DNA from: Campylobacter sp.
GTDB lineage: Bacteria; Campylobacterota; Campylobacteria; Campylobacterales; Campylobacteraceae
Assembly: GCA_024680445.1 (NCBI GenBank)
Contig: JAILCJ010000018.1
Location: forward strand, 1 to 17,284
Direction: 5' to 3'
Length of the DNA: 17,284 bases
The notes below the pieces were generated by a model. That model saw only the letters and a list, made by a program, of their open reading frames with translations, was not told where the DNA came from and made no database searches. Made by a program: the position numbers and the translations under genes. This document shows, piece after piece, positions 9,844 to 17,284 of this stretch (position 1 is its first letter; every line of letters starts with the position of its first letter).

Positions 9844-9871
9844 AGAGCAATTTTTGCTAAAAGGATGTTAT

Positions 9872-10237
9872 GTGAAGATTTTGGTTGTAGATGACAGCTC
9901 AACAATGAGAAGAATAATAAAAAATACACTTCAAAGACTTGGCCATAGCGATATATTAGAAGCAGAACACGGTTTGGAGGCTTGGAATATACTTTGCGAA
10001 ACTCCGGGTGTAAATATACTTATAACTGATTGGAATATGCCAGAAATGAATGGGCTTGAACTTGTTAAAAAGGTTCGTGCAGAGCAAAAATATATCGATA
10101 TGCCTATAATCATGGTAACGACAGAAGGCGGTAAAGCCGAAGTTATAACGGCACTTAAAGCCGGGGTTAATAACTATATCGTTAAGCCATTTACTCCACA
10201 AGTTCTTAAAGAAAAACTCGAAGATGTTTTAGGTTAA
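9872..10237 (+). CDS. cheY: CheY chemotaxis response regulator
   Basis: Single-domain receiver protein that, once phosphorylated by CheA, binds the flagellar switch. At 121 residues it is almost identical in pattern to Campylobacter and Helicobacter CheY: MKILVVDDSSTMRRIIKNTL, then ITDWNMPEMNG. The acidic pocket is D7-D8, the phosphoacceptor D53, with conserved T83 in MVTTEGG and K105 in VKPFTPQ. The chosen start is GTG at 9872, six bases after AAGGA (9861-9865). This matches the family N-terminus. An in-frame TTG at 9854 would add six residues and place the ribosome site inside the gene, and the nearby ATG at 9870 is out of frame. The stop overlaps the prmA start (TAATG). No other chemotaxis gene is nearby. 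Confidence 0.95.
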   Translation: MKILVVDDSSTMRRIIKNTLQRLGHSDILEAEHGLEAWNILCETPGVNILITDWNMPEMNGLELVKKVRAEQKYIDMPIIMVTTEGGKAEVITALKAGVNNYIVKPFTPQVLKEKLEDVLG

Positions 10238-11061
10238 TGCAAGAGAAATTTTACGAACTAGGTGTTAAAAGTTCAAATTTTAAAGATGAAATTTTAGATT
10301 TTATTTTTTCTCTTGGAATTACTTGCGTACAAGATGAGGACGGCTGGCTTATCGTCCGTGATGAAGATGATTTATCGCAAGTAAAATGGGGCATAGACGA
10401 GTTTGTTTCAAGACTTTCTAAAACCCTTAACAAGACAAACGATCTTGACACTTACATAAATTTAAAAGATAACAAAGACTGGATAAATGAATATAAAAAA
10501 GGCGTAAAACCTATAGCTTTGGGCGATTTTTACATAAGACCAAGTTGGGAAAAGCCAGATGAAAATTTGCAAAATATTATTATAGATCCAGCACTTGCTT
10601 TTGGTTCTGGACATCATGAAAGCACAAGTTCATGTTTGCTCTTTATACAAAAATATGCAAAAAATACCTTTAAAGCTATCGATGTTGGTTGCGGTAGTGG
10701 AATTTTAAGCATAGCACTTTGCAAACTCGGTTGTGTCGTAGATGCCTGTGATACAGACGAATTAGCAGTACAAAGTGCAAAACAAAATGCAAAACTAAAT
10801 CATACAAATTTTAATCAAATTTGGACTGGTTCTATTTCAAATTTGAACGAAAAATATGACTTTGTCGTCGCAAATATCATAGCTGATGTTATATTTGTGC
10901 TAAAAAATGATTTGAAAAATATTTTAAAAGATAGTGCATACTTAGTGCTATCTGGAATTTTAAATAAGTATGAAAAACGCATACTTGAAGAATTTTCTGA
11001 TTTAAAACTTATTCAATCTCGCAGTGTTAGCGAGTGGATGAGTTTTGTATTTAAAAAATAA
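10237..11061 (+). CDS. prmA: PrmA, ribosomal protein L11 methyltransferase
   Basis: SAM-dependent methyltransferase expected to methylate lysines of ribosomal protein L11. The 274 residues are slightly short for PrmA, as is usual in epsilonproteobacteria. The N-terminal substrate-recognition half (1-100) is divergent. The catalytic half shows DPALAFGSGHHEST at 117-130, the SAM motif AIDVGCGSGILS at 147-158, DACDTDELAV at 169-178 and ANIIADV at 212-218 in the substrate-methylation loop position. The ATG overlaps the cheY stop by one base, so translation is probably coupled. Thirteen bases separate its stop from the ftsH ATG. The closest alternative is a generic methyltransferase, but the AFGSGHH motif is characteristic of PrmA. 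Confidence 0.93.
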   Translation: MQEKFYELGVKSSNFKDEILDFIFSLGITCVQDEDGWLIVRDEDDLSQVKWGIDEFVSRLSKTLNKTNDLDTYINLKDNKDWINEYKKGVKPIALGDFYIRPSWEKPDENLQNIIIDPALAFGSGHHESTSSCLLFIQKYAKNTFKAIDVGCGSGILSIALCKLGCVVDACDTDELAVQSAKQNAKLNHTNFNQIWTGSISNLNEKYDFVVANIIADVIFVLKNDLKNILKDSAYLVLSGILNKYEKRILEEFSDLKLIQSRSVSEWMSFVFKK

Positions 11062-11074
11062 GAAAGACGAGATA

Positions 11075-12961
11075 ATGGAAAATAAAGACAACAAAAATCA
11101 AGACAATGGATTTTTTAATAAAAATCCTATATTAATTTTTGCTATTTTTGCAGTTGTAATGGTGTTAATATTTAGGTCCCTTGGAGACGGGGATTCTATG
11201 CTAAATGGTTCAAATTCTGCCAAAACAGTTTCATACTCTGAACTAAAATCCATGATAGCTGCTAAACAAATTTCAAGGGTTGAAATTTCAGATACAAGTA
11301 TTAGAGCCTTTGGAACGAATCAAGAACTTTTCATAACAAAACGCATTTTATCTGATACGACCTTAGTTCCTTTGCTTGATCAAAGCGGAGTTGAATACAA
11401 AGCTTATAGCGAAAAAACATGGCTTGGCGAACTTATATTTTCTTGGGTTTTGCCAGTGTTTATATTTTTTGCTATTTGGATGTTTTTTGCAAATCGTATG
11501 CAAAAAAATATGGGTAGTGGCATACTTGGCATAGGCAGTGCCAAAAAACTCATAAGCTCTGAAAAACCAAAAGTCAAATTTGATGATGTAGCCGGTGTTG
11601 AAGAAGCAAAAGAAGAAGTTGTAGAAATCGTTGATTATCTTAAAAATCCTGATAAATATATCCGCCTTGGTGCAAAAATTCCAAAAGGCATTTTACTAGT
11701 TGGACCTCCGGGAACTGGTAAAACACTTCTTGCAAAAGCCGTTGCAGGCGAAGCAGATGTTCCATTTTTTTCAATGTCAGCATCAAGTTTTATAGAAATG
11801 TTTGTAGGCGTTGGTGCAAGTCGTGTTCGAGATCTTTTTGAAAACGCAAAAAAAGAAAGCCCAGCCATAGTTTTTATAGACGAGATAGACGCTATCGGTA
11901 AAAGCAGAAATTCTAGTCCTATGGGCGGAAACGATGAAAGAGAGCAAACCTTGAATCAATTGCTTTCAGAAATGGACGGTTTTGATTCAGATAAACTCCC
12001 AGTTATCGTTATCGCTGCAACAAACAGACCTGAAATTTTAGATGCCGCTCTTTTAAGACCGGGACGTTTTGATAGACAAGTTTTGGTTGATAAACCAGAC
12101 TTTAAAGGTAGAATCGATATCTTAAAAGTGCATATGAAAGATGTTAAAATTTCACGAGATGTTGATTTAAATGAGATAGGACGCCTTACAACAGGCTTGG
12201 CTGGTGCGGATTTGCAAAATATCATAAACGAAGCTGCACTTCTTGCTGGTAGAAAGTCTAAGCCAGAAGTCGAACAAGCAGATCTTGTCGAAGCCGTTGA
12301 ACGCTCTATTGCCGGTTTAGAGAAAAAATCACGCAGAGTAAATCCAAAAGAAAAACGTATAGTTACTTATCACGAAAGCGGACACGCTCTCATCGCCGAA
12401 GTTACAAAGGGTGCGAAAAAAGTTACAAAAGTTTCAGTTATACCTCGTGGCTTGGCGGCTCTTGGCTACACCTTAAATCGCCCAGAAGAAAACAAATTTA
12501 TGATGCAAAAACATGAACTTATCGCAGAAGTTGATGTACTTTTGGCTGGTCGTGCAGCAGAAGAAATTTTCATCAAAGAAATTTCGACTGGTGCTAGCAA
12601 CGACCTTGAAAGAGCAACCGATATATTTAAATCTATGATAAGCGTTTATGGTATGAGCGATGTTGCAGGACTTATGGTACTTGAAAAACAACGCAACAGT
12701 TTCCTTGGTGGACAAAGCATGAAGGATTATAGCGATAATATGGCTCAAGCAGTCGATGATGCCGTAAAAAGCATGCTAGATGAAAGATATGCCGCAGTTT
12801 TAGAAACTTTACGCACTTATGCTGACGCTATCGAGGATATGGTAAAAGCGCTTTATGAAGATGAAACGATAGAGGGCGAAAGAGTAAGAAAAATCATTAG
12901 AGAATTTGAAGAAAAAAATGGTCTTGAAAGCAGACTAGAACCAGAAGAAGGCGAAGCATAA
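11075..12961 (+). CDS. ftsH: FtsH ATP-dependent membrane zinc protease
   Basis: Membrane-anchored AAA+ metalloprotease that degrades membrane and regulatory proteins. The 628 residues are typical. Two membrane helices, about 19-34 and 121-139, flank a periplasmic domain. Cytoplasmic motifs are all intact: Walker A GPPGTGKT at 210-217, the pore loop FVGVGA at 243-248, Walker B IVFIDEID at 265-272, the SRH ending RPGRFDR at 328-334, and zinc-binding HESGH at 433-437 with the third ligand D510 in SNDLERAT. The C-terminus is acidic. The chosen ATG gives a conventional hydrophilic N-terminus; an upstream in-frame TTG at 11045 lies inside prmA and has no good ribosome site. The site before the ATG is weak (AAGAAAGACGAG). 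The stop overlaps the next gene (TAATG). Confidence 0.97.
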   Translation: MENKDNKNQDNGFFNKNPILIFAIFAVVMVLIFRSLGDGDSMLNGSNSAKTVSYSELKSMIAAKQISRVEISDTSIRAFGTNQELFITKRILSDTTLVPLLDQSGVEYKAYSEKTWLGELIFSWVLPVFIFFAIWMFFANRMQKNMGSGILGIGSAKKLISSEKPKVKFDDVAGVEEAKEEVVEIVDYLKNPDKYIRLGAKIPKGILLVGPPGTGKTLLAKAVAGEADVPFFSMSASSFIEMFVGVGASRVRDLFENAKKESPAIVFIDEIDAIGKSRNSSPMGGNDEREQTLNQLLSEMDGFDSDKLPVIVIAATNRPEILDAALLRPGRFDRQVLVDKPDFKGRIDILKVHMKDVKISRDVDLNEIGRLTTGLAGADLQNIINEAALLAGRKSKPEVEQADLVEAVERSIAGLEKKSRRVNPKEKRIVTYHESGHALIAEVTKGAKKVTKVSVIPRGLAALGYTLNRPEENKFMMQKHELIAEVDVLLAGRAAEEIFIKEISTGASNDLERATDIFKSMISVYGMSDVAGLMVLEKQRNSFLGGQSMKDYSDNMAQAVDDAVKSMLDERYAAVLETLRTYADAIEDMVKALYEDETIEGERVRKIIREFEEKNGLESRLEPEEGEA

Positions 12962-13554
12962 TGCATTACATCGCAAAGTCAGGCTTAAAATTTATATTAT
13001 TTTTTGGCGTTTTATTTTTATTGGCTTTAATCTTTGATTTTTGCGAAGTTTTTTTTGGCATAATTTTTGTGCTTAGCGTTTTGTTTTTTAGAAACAAAAT
13101 TTCAAAAATGATTTTAAATGATCCAAGTGCCATAATTTCGCCGATAGATGGCAAAATTTCGCAAATCGAACAAGGCGAATTAAATGGCAAAAATTTTCTA
13201 AAAATTACCATAAAAAAATGCCTTTTTGGCGTTGGAGTTGTTTTTTCGCCTTGCGAGAGCAAAATTTTATCTTTTAGCAAAAGGCATGGATTGTTTTTAT
13301 GCGATTTTATAAAAAACGCTCAAGCTTTAAATGAAAAAGCGATTTATCATTTTGAAAATGGCGTTGCGATGCGTGTCATCGCTGGTGGATTATCTCGTGA
13401 GTTAAGTCTTGAAAATCCCGGCTTTTCTTACAAAGGCGACGAGCTTGGATTTTTAGGCAGTGGCGAAGTCGTGCTATTTTTGCCACCACAAAGCAAAATC
13501 ACTTTAAATGTAGGTGAAAAAGTAAGCTCACTAAGTACGCTTTGTTATTTATAA
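12961..13554 (+). CDS. psd: Phosphatidylserine decarboxylase-related membrane protein
   Basis: A 197-residue protein with the layout of short phosphatidylserine decarboxylases, which make phosphatidylethanolamine. Two hydrophobic helices lie at about 10-25 and 28-44. SPIDGK at 60-65 corresponds to the SPxDG motif; LNEKAIYHFENG at 123-134 and MRVIAGGLSREL at 137-148 match the NER and IAG-ARR regions; LGSGEVVLFLPP at 165-176 matches the autocleavage region, with S167 as candidate pyruvoyl precursor. The expected DVHVNRxPxxG segment reads GVGVVFSPCESK (90-101), so the usual autoprocessing histidine and arginine are missing. It may therefore be an inactive or altered homologue. It overlaps ftsH by one base, and pssA, the preceding enzyme of the pathway, follows 10 bases later. 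Family call is good; enzymatic activity is uncertain. Confidence 0.75.
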   Translation: MHYIAKSGLKFILFFGVLFLLALIFDFCEVFFGIIFVLSVLFFRNKISKMILNDPSAIISPIDGKISQIEQGELNGKNFLKITIKKCLFGVGVVFSPCESKILSFSKRHGLFLCDFIKNAQALNEKAIYHFENGVAMRVIAGGLSRELSLENPGFSYKGDELGFLGSGEVVLFLPPQSKITLNVGEKVSSLSTLCYL

Positions 13555-13564
13555 AAGAGTTAAA

Positions 13565-14281
13565 ATGGAACAAAAACCGCAAATTTTATACATTTTACCA
13601 AATTTATTTACAGCTTCAAGTGCCTTTTTAGGCGTTGTAAGCGTGATAGCTAGCATAAATGGAGAATTTACAAAAGCCATAGTTTATATCATACTTTCAC
13701 TGATTCTTGATGGACTTGACGGCAGGATAGCAAGACTAACAAATACCACCAGCAAATTTGGTGTTGAATTTGATAGTTTGGCCGATCTTGTTGCTTTTGG
13801 TGTCGCTCCAGCCGTACTTTTTTATATGTCGATAGGGCATAATTTTGGCAGACTTGGTGCCTTAACAAGTGCCATATTTGTAGTGTTTGGAGCTATTCGT
13901 TTGGCAAGATTTAATGTTACAACCGGCACTTATGAACCAAATGTTTTTATAGGACTTCCTATACCAACTGCAGCAATAATTTGTGCTTTGTATGTTGGCA
14001 TTTATGAAAATTATTACCTTGAAGGTTTTGAGTGGTTTTACTTTGCCTTGGTCTTTTTGCTTTCATTTTTAATGGTTAGCAATATCCGCTATCCAAGCTT
14101 TAAAAAACTAAATTTCAAACAAGCAAATGTCACTCGTATATTAGTTATACTTGTTATTGTTTTTTCTTTGTTATACTTATACCCATTTGAAAGTGCTACC
14201 ATGCTAATGAGTGTTTATGTCATTTATGGCTTGGTAAGAGCTGTGATAATGTTTTGTAAAAACCCTAAAAAGGATGAATAA
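13565..14281 (+). CDS. pssA: PssA, CDP-diacylglycerol-serine O-phosphatidyltransferase
   Basis: Integral-membrane CDP-alcohol phosphotransferase that makes phosphatidylserine from CDP-diacylglycerol and serine. The family signature DGx2ARx8Gx3Dx3D is complete: D49, D52-G53, A56-R57, G66, D70 and D74. The protein starts MEQKPQILYILPNLFTASS, a typical PssA opening, and shows about six hydrophobic segments over 238 residues. ARFNVTTG at 114-121 and FIGLPIPTAA at 128-137 are also characteristic of bacterial type II PssA. The ATG follows the psd homologue by 10 bases with only a weak AAAAGAG ribosome site, which fits coupled translation. Its stop overlaps the ATG of the putative leucine leader peptide (TAATG), whose AAGGA site is in the final pssA codons. 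Confidence 0.95.
   Translation: MEQKPQILYILPNLFTASSAFLGVVSVIASINGEFTKAIVYIILSLILDGLDGRIARLTNTTSKFGVEFDSLADLVAFGVAPAVLFYMSIGHNFGRLGALTSAIFVVFGAIRLARFNVTTGTYEPNVFIGLPIPTAAIICALYVGIYENYYLEGFEWFYFALVFLLSFLMVSNIRYPSFKKLNFKQANVTRILVILVIVFSLLYLYPFESATMLMSVYVIYGLVRAVIMFCKNPKKDE
14242..14250 (+). promoter_or_regulatory. Possible promoter for the leader peptide and leuA within pssA
   Basis: TGT followed by GATAAT (14245-14250) resembles an extended -10, about 30 bases upstream of the leader ATG. Transcription would start near 14257. No -35 is evident. Such a promoter would be needed if leuA is controlled apart from the cheY-pssA cluster. The match is modest. Confidence 0.25.
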
Positions 14282-14352
14282 TGAACACAAAACACATATT
14301 TAAAATTTGCTTACAAAATATCACATATGCACTACTGCTGCTACGCAAGTAG
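14281..14352 (+). CDS. Putative leucine leader peptide upstream of leuA (23 aa)
   Basis: A short frame of 23 codons starts at an ATG overlapping the pssA stop, with a strong AAGGA site (14270-14274) six bases upstream. Near its end are four consecutive leucine codons, CTA CTG CTG CTA (14332-14343), then Arg, Lys and TAG. The two CTG codons look rare for this AT-rich gene set. It ends 54 bases before leuA, the committed enzyme of leucine synthesis. Position, size and Leu run are those of an attenuation leader peptide such as E. coli leuL, where ribosome stalling on Leu codons senses charged leucyl-tRNA. The overlap with pssA also means pssA transcripts carry it. The role is inferred from this pattern. 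Confidence 0.7.
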   Translation: MNTKHIFKICLQNITYALLLLRK

Positions 14353-14400
14353 CACAAATTCTCTTTTTTCACTCATCACAAAAATAAATTTAAAAAAGGA
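14332..14400 (+). promoter_or_regulatory. Candidate leucine-responsive leader RNA structures
   Basis: A perfect 6-bp hairpin, TGCTAC-GCAA-GTAGCA (14339-14354), forms over the last Leu codons and the stop codon. The same 3' arm can instead pair with an earlier CTACT (14332-14336), so two stems compete. A TCTTTTTT tract (14362-14369) can pair with AAAAAAGG (14392-14399), which is the leuA ribosome site, so leuA translation could be masked. The T-tract starts nine bases after the hairpin, too far for a classical intrinsic terminator. The choice between transcriptional and translational control cannot be decided by eye. Confidence 0.4.
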
Positions 14401-14406
14401 CAAATC

Positions 14407-15918
14407 ATGAACAATAAAATTATAATCTTTGATACAACTTTAAGAGACGGCGAACAAAGCCCTGGTGCATCGATGAACACGGCTGAAAAATTACAAATCG
14501 CACTTCAACTAGAACGACTTGGCGTTGATGTTATGGAGGCGGGTTTTGCGGCGGCAAGTCCGGGGGATTTTGAAGCTATAAATTTGATAGCCAAACAAGC
14601 TCAAAAAATTTCAGTTTGCTCTTTGGCTCGTGCTTTAGATAAAGATATAAAAGCGGCTGGTGATGCCATAGCTCCGGCTCCAAATCATCGCATACATACC
14701 TTTATTGCCACAAGTCCTATTCACATGGAATACAAACTAAAAATGAAAGCAGACGAAGTTATAAAACGAGCCGTAGATGCTGTTACATACGCCAAAACCT
14801 TCTGCGATGATGTCGAGTTTAGTTGCGAAGATGCGTGCAGAAGCGATATTTCATTTATGAAAGAAATTTGCGATGCGGTTATAACAGCCGGTGCTAAGAC
14901 GATAAATTTACCAGATACAGTTGGTTATCGTTTGCCAAATGAAATTTATGAAATTTTTAAGCAAATGTGCGATTATATCGGCTCTCGTGCCATAGTTTCG
15001 GCTCACAATCATAACGATCTTGGCCTTGCAGTTGCCAACACCTTTTCTTGCATACAAGCAGGTGCTAGACAGGTTGAATGCACTATAAACGGACTAGGCG
15101 AACGTGCCGGAAATACAGCACTTGAAGAAATAGCCATGGGTATAAAAACCAGAGCAGATTTTTTCGGTTCGCTTTATACCGATATAAATTTTAAAGAAAT
15201 TTATCCTTCAAGTCGTCTAGTGGCAAATATCACAGGCATAGAACCGCAACCAAACAAAGCCATAGTCGGCAAAAACGCCTTTGCACATGAAAGTGGCATA
15301 CATCAAGACGGAGTTTTAAAACACAGAGAAACTTATGAGATAATGAAAGCCGAAGATATAGGGCTTGATAAAAATTCATTAGTTCTTGGCAAACACAGCG
15401 GTCGCCATGCATTTAAAGACAAGCTAAAAACGCTTGGTTTTGAACTCGATGATGAAGCTTTAAATACAGCATTTGAGAAATTTAAAATTTTAGCCGATAA
15501 GAAAAAAGAAGTTTTTGATGACGATATAAGAGCCTTGGTTTCAGAACAAATCATCACGATAGTCGGTGCTTACGAAATTACAGATTTGCTTCAAAGCAGT
15601 TGTGGCAATCTCGCAAGTGCATCTATTAGCATTAAACATGACGACAAAATTTACAGCGATTCTGCACTTGGAAACGGTGCTGCCGATGCGATATTTAAAG
15701 TCATAGATCGCATTAGTGGCATAAGTGGTTTGCTAAAAGATTACAAAGTTACGGCTGTTTCACAAGGTAAAGACGCCCTTGCAAAAGTTGATGTTAAGGT
15801 TGAATTTCAAGGCAATGGTGCAGTCATGGGACACGGACTTGATATAGATACCATGAAGGCAAGCGCAAAAGCCTATGTTGGTGCTTTAAATAGTTATCTA
15901 AAAATCAAAAACATCTAA
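14407..15918 (+). CDS. leuA: LeuA, 2-isopropylmalate synthase
   Basis: Condenses acetyl-CoA with 2-ketoisovalerate, the committed step of leucine synthesis. The 503 residues are typical of the LeuA type 1 family. The catalytic barrel begins [16 protein letters not shown] (8-23; R13, D14 and E16 in the active site). Metal ligands include D14, H200 and H202 in SAHNHNDLG, followed by GLGERAGN at 229-236 and the subdomain with KHSGRHAF. The C-terminal part from about 370 is the leucine-binding regulatory domain, implying feedback inhibition. The ATG has a strong AAAAAAGGA site at 14392-14400. A Leu-codon leader peptide lies directly upstream and a strong terminator directly downstream. No other leu gene follows. 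Homocitrate synthase is an alternative but fits less well with the leader. Confidence 0.95.
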   Translation: MNNKIIIFDTTLRDGEQSPGASMNTAEKLQIALQLERLGVDVMEAGFAAASPGDFEAINLIAKQAQKISVCSLARALDKDIKAAGDAIAPAPNHRIHTFIATSPIHMEYKLKMKADEVIKRAVDAVTYAKTFCDDVEFSCEDACRSDISFMKEICDAVITAGAKTINLPDTVGYRLPNEIYEIFKQMCDYIGSRAIVSAHNHNDLGLAVANTFSCIQAGARQVECTINGLGERAGNTALEEIAMGIKTRADFFGSLYTDINFKEIYPSSRLVANITGIEPQPNKAIVGKNAFAHESGIHQDGVLKHRETYEIMKAEDIGLDKNSLVLGKHSGRHAFKDKLKTLGFELDDEALNTAFEKFKILADKKKEVFDDDIRALVSEQIITIVGAYEITDLLQSSCGNLASASISIKHDDKIYSDSALGNGAADAIFKVIDRISGISGLLKDYKVTAVSQGKDALAKVDVKVEFQGNGAVMGHGLDIDTMKASAKAYVGALNSYLKIKNI

Positions 15919-15922
15919 ACCC

Positions 15923-15953
15923 AAAACCTTGCCGTTTTTTGGCAAGGTTTTTT
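15923..15953. terminator. Bidirectional rho-independent terminator between leuA and pglJ
   Basis: A perfect 11-bp stem, AAAACCTTGCC (15923-15933) with GGCAAGGTTTT (15941-15951), encloses a 7-base loop and continues into a T-run on the plus strand, five bases after the leuA stop. On the minus strand the same stem ends in TTTT, so it can also serve pglJ, whose stop is about 40 bases away. This is the clearest terminator in the window. Confidence 0.9.
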
Positions 15954-15992
15954 AAAAAAATTCATTTTGCACTAAAAACATAAATTTAAAAA

Positions 15993-17117
15993 TTAGTGCG
16001 AAAGGCTTTGTAAAAATTCCACGAGTTTTGCGGCTATTGCGGTGCTGTCAAAATCTTTAGCACGTTTGTAAGCGATTTTTTCGTATTTTTCTCTAAGCTC
16101 TGCCTCGTTTAAAGCCCTTAACATGGCTTCTCGCATTTGTTTTTCATCATCAACGCCAACTAAAATTCCAAATTCATCATCACCCAAAAGTTCCCTAGCT
16201 CCGCTTTTATGATCGGTTGAAATCACCATTTTATCGCAAGCCAAAGCCTCTAATAAAACATTTGAAAAACCCTCGAATCTTGACGCGCTCACAAAGCATG
16301 ACGAGTTTTTTATATGTCTAAAAGGGTTGGTGTCTGTGCCTAGCAGTCGCACCCTATCGGCGATATTTAGGGCGTTTATTTGGGCTTGAAGTTCGTCTTT
16401 TAACGGACCTTTGCCAAGTATGCCAAGGGTGGCACGACTATCGTCGATAGAAGCTATGATACGAATAAGCATGGCTTGATTTTTGCCCTCGTCAAGACGA
16501 CCGATATTTAGAAAAAAAGGCTTAAACTTCGTGTTTAAATCCACGCCTTTCATCTCGTCTATAAGCCCTAAATTTAGGGCATTGTAAAGGACTTTTACCT
16601 TGTTTTTACAAATGCCAAAATTTTCTATCAAATCATCGGCATTACCCTTGGCATTTGCCAAAATCAAATCAGCCTTAGGATAAAGAATTTTAAGCAAAAT
16701 TCTATTTGCAAAACCCCTAAGACCGCTTTTATATATTACAGACGGGCAGCTTCTTTCGCTCATTACCAAAGCCCCTTTAAGCCCAAAAATTCGAGCGATA
16801 GCGGCTATATAGCAAGGACGATTCATAAGCACAAAATGCGTATCGATGCCGATTTTATTGCAAAGTTTTTTATACTGCAAAGCAAGTCTTGGCAAGGCAA
16901 AGGCGAGACGAAAAAGTTTTTTTACACCTTTTTCATAAGGGTCGGAGTTTTCGATAAGGTGGATTTTTACGCTATCTGGCAAAGCATATGAGATGATATC
17001 GCTCATCAAGACCAAATGCACTTCATAGTCTTTGCATAAAAATGGCAAAAGGTTTGAAACGACGCGTTCGGCACCGCCCGGACCCATAGAATATAAAAAC
17101 ACAGCTAATTTTTTCAC
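15993..17117 (-). CDS. pglJ: PglJ-like GalNAc transferase (GT4)
   Basis: GT4 glycosyltransferase closely resembling C. jejuni PglJ, which adds the second GalNAc (alpha-1,4) to the undecaprenyl-linked glycan after PglA. With a GTG start it has 374 residues (C. jejuni about 365). It opens KKLAVFLYSMGPGGAERVV with the acceptor-side GGAE at 14-17; later come LYPKADLILANAKGN at 145-159, GRLDEGKN at 206-213, the EX7E pair E282 and E290 in FEGFSNVLLE, and TDHKSGARELLGDDEFG at 301-317. PglJ fits much better than PglH over these blocks. GTG at 17117 is chosen because it matches the PglJ N-terminus and has GGGGA five bases upstream; a TTG at 17129 would add four residues. It is convergent with leuA and about 14 kb from pglB. 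Acceptor specificity is inferred. Confidence 0.88.
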   Translation of the reverse strand: MKKLAVFLYSMGPGGAERVVSNLLPFLCKDYEVHLVLMSDIISYALPDSVKIHLIENSDPYEKGVKKLFRLAFALPRLALQYKKLCNKIGIDTHFVLMNRPCYIAAIARIFGLKGALVMSERSCPSVIYKSGLRGFANRILLKILYPKADLILANAKGNADDLIENFGICKNKVKVLYNALNLGLIDEMKGVDLNTKFKPFFLNIGRLDEGKNQAMLIRIIASIDDSRATLGILGKGPLKDELQAQINALNIADRVRLLGTDTNPFRHIKNSSCFVSASRFEGFSNVLLEALACDKMVISTDHKSGARELLGDDEFGILVGVDDEKQMREAMLRALNEAELREKYEKIAYKRAKDFDSTAIAAKLVEFLQSLSH

Positions 17118-17284
17118 TTTTATCCCCAATTCTTTTTTATCAAAACACTAAAAATTTATCAAATTTGCTTATAAAATTTAGCCGTAAATATACTAGCGTT
17201 TGGCTTAAAATTTGACTAAAAATAAGAAAAAATTTACTTAAATTTTTAGTAAATTTGATATTTGCTTATTTGTTTAGGTTTGAG
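17118..17284 (-). promoter_or_regulatory. Upstream region of pglJ with a weak promoter candidate
   Basis: This very AT-rich stretch shows no gene. On the minus strand TATAAG (17173-17168) matches the -10 consensus at 5 of 6 bases and would give a leader of about 45 bases before pglJ. A perfect 9-bp inverted repeat, AAATTTACT (17230-17238) and AGTAAATTT (17248-17256), lies further up; it has little GC and could be chance, an operator or the end of a neighbouring unit outside the window. Confidence 0.25.

Noticed and set aside
9854..9871. Longer CheY starting at TTG 9854
   Set aside because: It would place the AAGGA ribosome site inside the coding region and add residues not present in CheY relatives; GTG at 9872 gives the standard N-terminus.
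11045..11074. Longer FtsH starting at TTG 11045
   Set aside because: It overlaps the end of prmA, lacks a ribosome site and adds residues atypical of the family; the ATG at 11075 gives a normal FtsH N-terminus.
12966..13280. Long open frame antisense to the psd homologue
   Set aside because: It is lysine and proline rich, mirrors the codon pattern of the real gene and has no domain or ribosome site.
14339..14369. Hairpin plus T-run read as a classical intrinsic attenuator terminator
   Set aside because: The 6-bp stem is followed by nine unrelated bases before the T6 tract, so it lacks the immediate U-run of a rho-independent terminator. It is kept only as part of a candidate leader structure.
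15993..17117. PglH rather than PglJ
   Set aside because: The opening SMGPGGAERVV, the LYPKADLILANAKGN block and TDHKSGARELLGDDEFG match PglJ as I know it, whereas PglH differs in all three.
17230..17256. Inverted repeat upstream of pglJ as an operator
   Set aside because: Perfect arms of nine bases are expected by chance in such AT-rich sequence, and it is more than 100 bases from the gene start.

Overview
The window is AT-rich, tightly packed DNA from a Campylobacter-type epsilonproteobacterium. This rests on protein recognition: PglB, PglA, PglC, PglD, PglE, PglF, PglG and PglJ all closely resemble the Campylobacter general N-glycosylation (pgl) proteins, and cheY-prmA-ftsH-psd-pssA is a gene order I associate with Campylobacter and Helicobacter. 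The species cannot be named from the sequence. Gene content is not exactly that of C. jejuni: as I recall, its pglG is followed directly by cheY and its pglJ lies just upstream of pglB. Both points differ here.

Layout. (1) About 35-4546, plus strand: pglB-pglA-pglC-pglD, overlapping or closely spaced, encoding the oligosaccharyltransferase, first GalNAc transferase, phosphoglycosyl transferase and UDP-bacillosamine acetyltransferase. (2) 4547-4710: a 164-bp AT-rich gap with two near-identical promoter-like units. (3) 4711-9807: pglE-pglF-pglG followed without a gap by hisH-hisA, with all junctions abutting or overlapping by 0-4 bases. (4) 9808-9871: a short gap with a probable promoter. (5) 9872-14281: cheY-prmA-ftsH-psd homologue-pssA, tightly coupled. 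(6) 14281-14406: a small open frame with four consecutive Leu codons, which looks like a leucine leader peptide, then leuA. (7) A strong rho-independent terminator at 15923-15953 separates leuA from a convergent minus-strand gene, pglJ.

How the genes work together. PglF, PglE and PglD convert UDP-GlcNAc to UDP-diNAc-bacillosamine. PglC loads that sugar onto undecaprenyl phosphate, PglA adds the first GalNAc and PglJ (minus strand) the second. Further transferases and the flippase are not in the window. PglB transfers the glycan to Asn in D/E-X-N-X-S/T sequons in the periplasm. HisH and HisA belong to histidine synthesis, PssA and possibly the Psd homologue to phosphatidylethanolamine synthesis, FtsH to membrane proteolysis, PrmA to L11 methylation, CheY to chemotaxis and LeuA to leucine synthesis.

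Most interesting observations: the putative leucine attenuation leader between pssA and leuA; a Psd homologue lacking the histidine of the usual autoprocessing site; a near-optimal DQNAS glycosylation sequon inside PglB itself; the duplicated promoter before pglE; and two rearrangements relative to the classical pgl locus (hisHA insertion, displaced and inverted pglJ). I saw no mobile element, CRISPR array, tRNA or rRNA gene.
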